In this document: piece after piece, positions 63,126 to 64,000 of the stretch
Numbering within the stretch: the first letter of the stretch is position 1
How the letters are laid out: every line of letters starts with the position of its first letter
Source of the DNA: Sesamum alatum
Taxonomy: Eukaryota; Streptophyta; Magnoliopsida; Lamiales; Pedaliaceae
Length of the DNA: 64,000 bases
Direction: 5' to 3'
Assembly (NCBI GenBank): GCA_034509735.1
Contig: JACGWO010000002.1
Coordinates: forward strand, 45,525,702-45,589,701
Position numbers and translations under genes: made by a program
Notes under the pieces: model-generated
The model's database searches: none
What the model saw: only the letters and a program-made list of their open reading frames with translations
Told to the model about the DNA's origin: nothing

Positions 63126-64000
63126 CTTAAATGAGATAAGCGAAGTATTAGAGTAAGCCATAAAAATAAATGCATAGATTATTAAAACAAATTAAAAGCT
63201 AATTGTATAATTTAGATTATTTGAGTTTTATACTAATGGAACTATTAGTATTAGATATTTGAAACAAACTATTATATTCGGTATTGAATACTTTAGGCGA
63301 ACTTTATTTTTTTTAGAGCCACAAGCTCGTGCAGTAAAATATGCCAAAAATTGAACAAATGCCCTGAATTAACTAATTCAATTGGATATATGGCACCAAC
63401 AGCTGAGCAAACAATGATAACGGATACTGAATAATGTAATGCTATAATTAGATAAACACAACAAATTTATTTTAGAGCAAGAAATAAACACAATGTTGAA
63501 GCTTTGGGTTAAGTAGCATATTTGTTTAACTTAACTATATATTTTTCTAGCTTGTAAAATGTTGTTAAGCACACATCATATACATTCTAGTAACTACTCT
63601 CCCTAAAATATTAATATTCAACTCAAAAATAGGTGGGAGTAGATTTATGTAATGGTTTTTCTTACCTTGAACTCATATTATAGTTTATCATGATGCTAAA
63701 ATTTGCGCATACAAGTTTATTCCACACATGTCATCTGAAAAATGGTATTTTAAGAGTTGAAAAAGGTTCCAGTAACCACAAGTAATTTAGATAATAAGTT
63801 CAAATAATAGTAGTACCAAGTGAATAAGGTTCTACTAAGCATTGAAAATATGAGCAATATAAGTACAATAGGAAGTTTAAATCATGTGCACTAAATGTGC
63901 AATAATATTTTCCAATAGGAAGTTTAAATATGTGCACTAAATGGGCAATAATATTTTCCAATTTCTTCGATCTTTGTATCTAGACCATCAATTTAGCTAT

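Larger units (their letters stand above)
59161..64000. repeat. Array unit 4 (incomplete, runs off the window)
   Basis: Holds the P4 RING exon, the plus 3' flank, a deletion junction at about 61350 that removes B1 and the SINE, remnants of MITE-A (62041-62106) and MITE-B (62531-62663), and the M4 RING exon. The rest of the M4 gene would follow to the right. Confidence 0.8.

Noticed and set aside
1..64000. CRISPR array, prokaryotic operons, rRNA genes
   Set aside because: No short regularly spaced repeats with unique spacers, no ribosome-binding-site-led ORF clusters and no rRNA sequence; the gene structure is that of a plant nucleus.

Overview
The window is AT-rich nuclear DNA of a flowering plant, most likely a eudicot. 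The evidence is spliced genes with GT/AG introns and 5'-UTR introns, a plant-type RING E3 ligase family, a tRNA-derived SINE, MITEs, a solo LTR and, at the left edge, a Caulimoviridae-like endogenous pararetrovirus whose primer-binding site matches plant initiator tRNA-Met. The species cannot be told from the sequence.

After the viral fragment (1-1463) the whole window is one complex array built from copies of a single gene. The gene is a small C3HC4 RING protein resembling the RNF4-like / SUMO-targeted ubiquitin ligase group of plants. Its coding region has four exons: exon 1 (LDLN motif and a VTII-type SUMO-interacting motif), exon 2 (basic), exon 3 (Asn/His-rich) and exon 4 (RING). An untranslated 5' exon lies upstream. 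The array is repeated at two levels. The older level is an inverted duplication: plus-strand (P) and minus-strand (M) copies face each other head-to-head across a roughly 3.7 kb imperfect palindrome and tail-to-tail at their 3' ends, and the minus arm also carries extra tandem copies of the RING exon (B1, B2, B3). The younger level is a head-to-tail amplification of this block into four very similar units: unit 1 (1464-21721), unit 2 (21722-34527), unit 3 (34528-59160) and unit 4 (59161 to the end).

Intact gene models are P2 (18758-22232), P3 (31551-35038) and M3 (43616-48265). Broken or partial copies are P1 (RING exon only, 1744-1974), P4 (frameshifted RING, 56369-59609), M1 (exons 1-3 with its RING exon deleted, 10186-11838), orphan RING exons B1 in units 1-3, B2 in unit 3, and M4 (RING exon at 62895-63125, running off the window). 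Insertions dated by empty sites give a relative history: first the inverted duplication, then a solo LTR in the M 5'-UTR intron, a SINE and a MULE-like MITE, then amplification of the unit, then separate deletions in each unit (8.95 kb in unit 2, about 0.6 kb removing the M1 RING, about 2.3 kb in unit 4).

No other cellular gene is supported. Long stretches between exons are introns and 3' flanks of this family, with diverged repeats and microsatellites. About 54-63 kb has many more small indels than the sister copies and may be poorer sequence.
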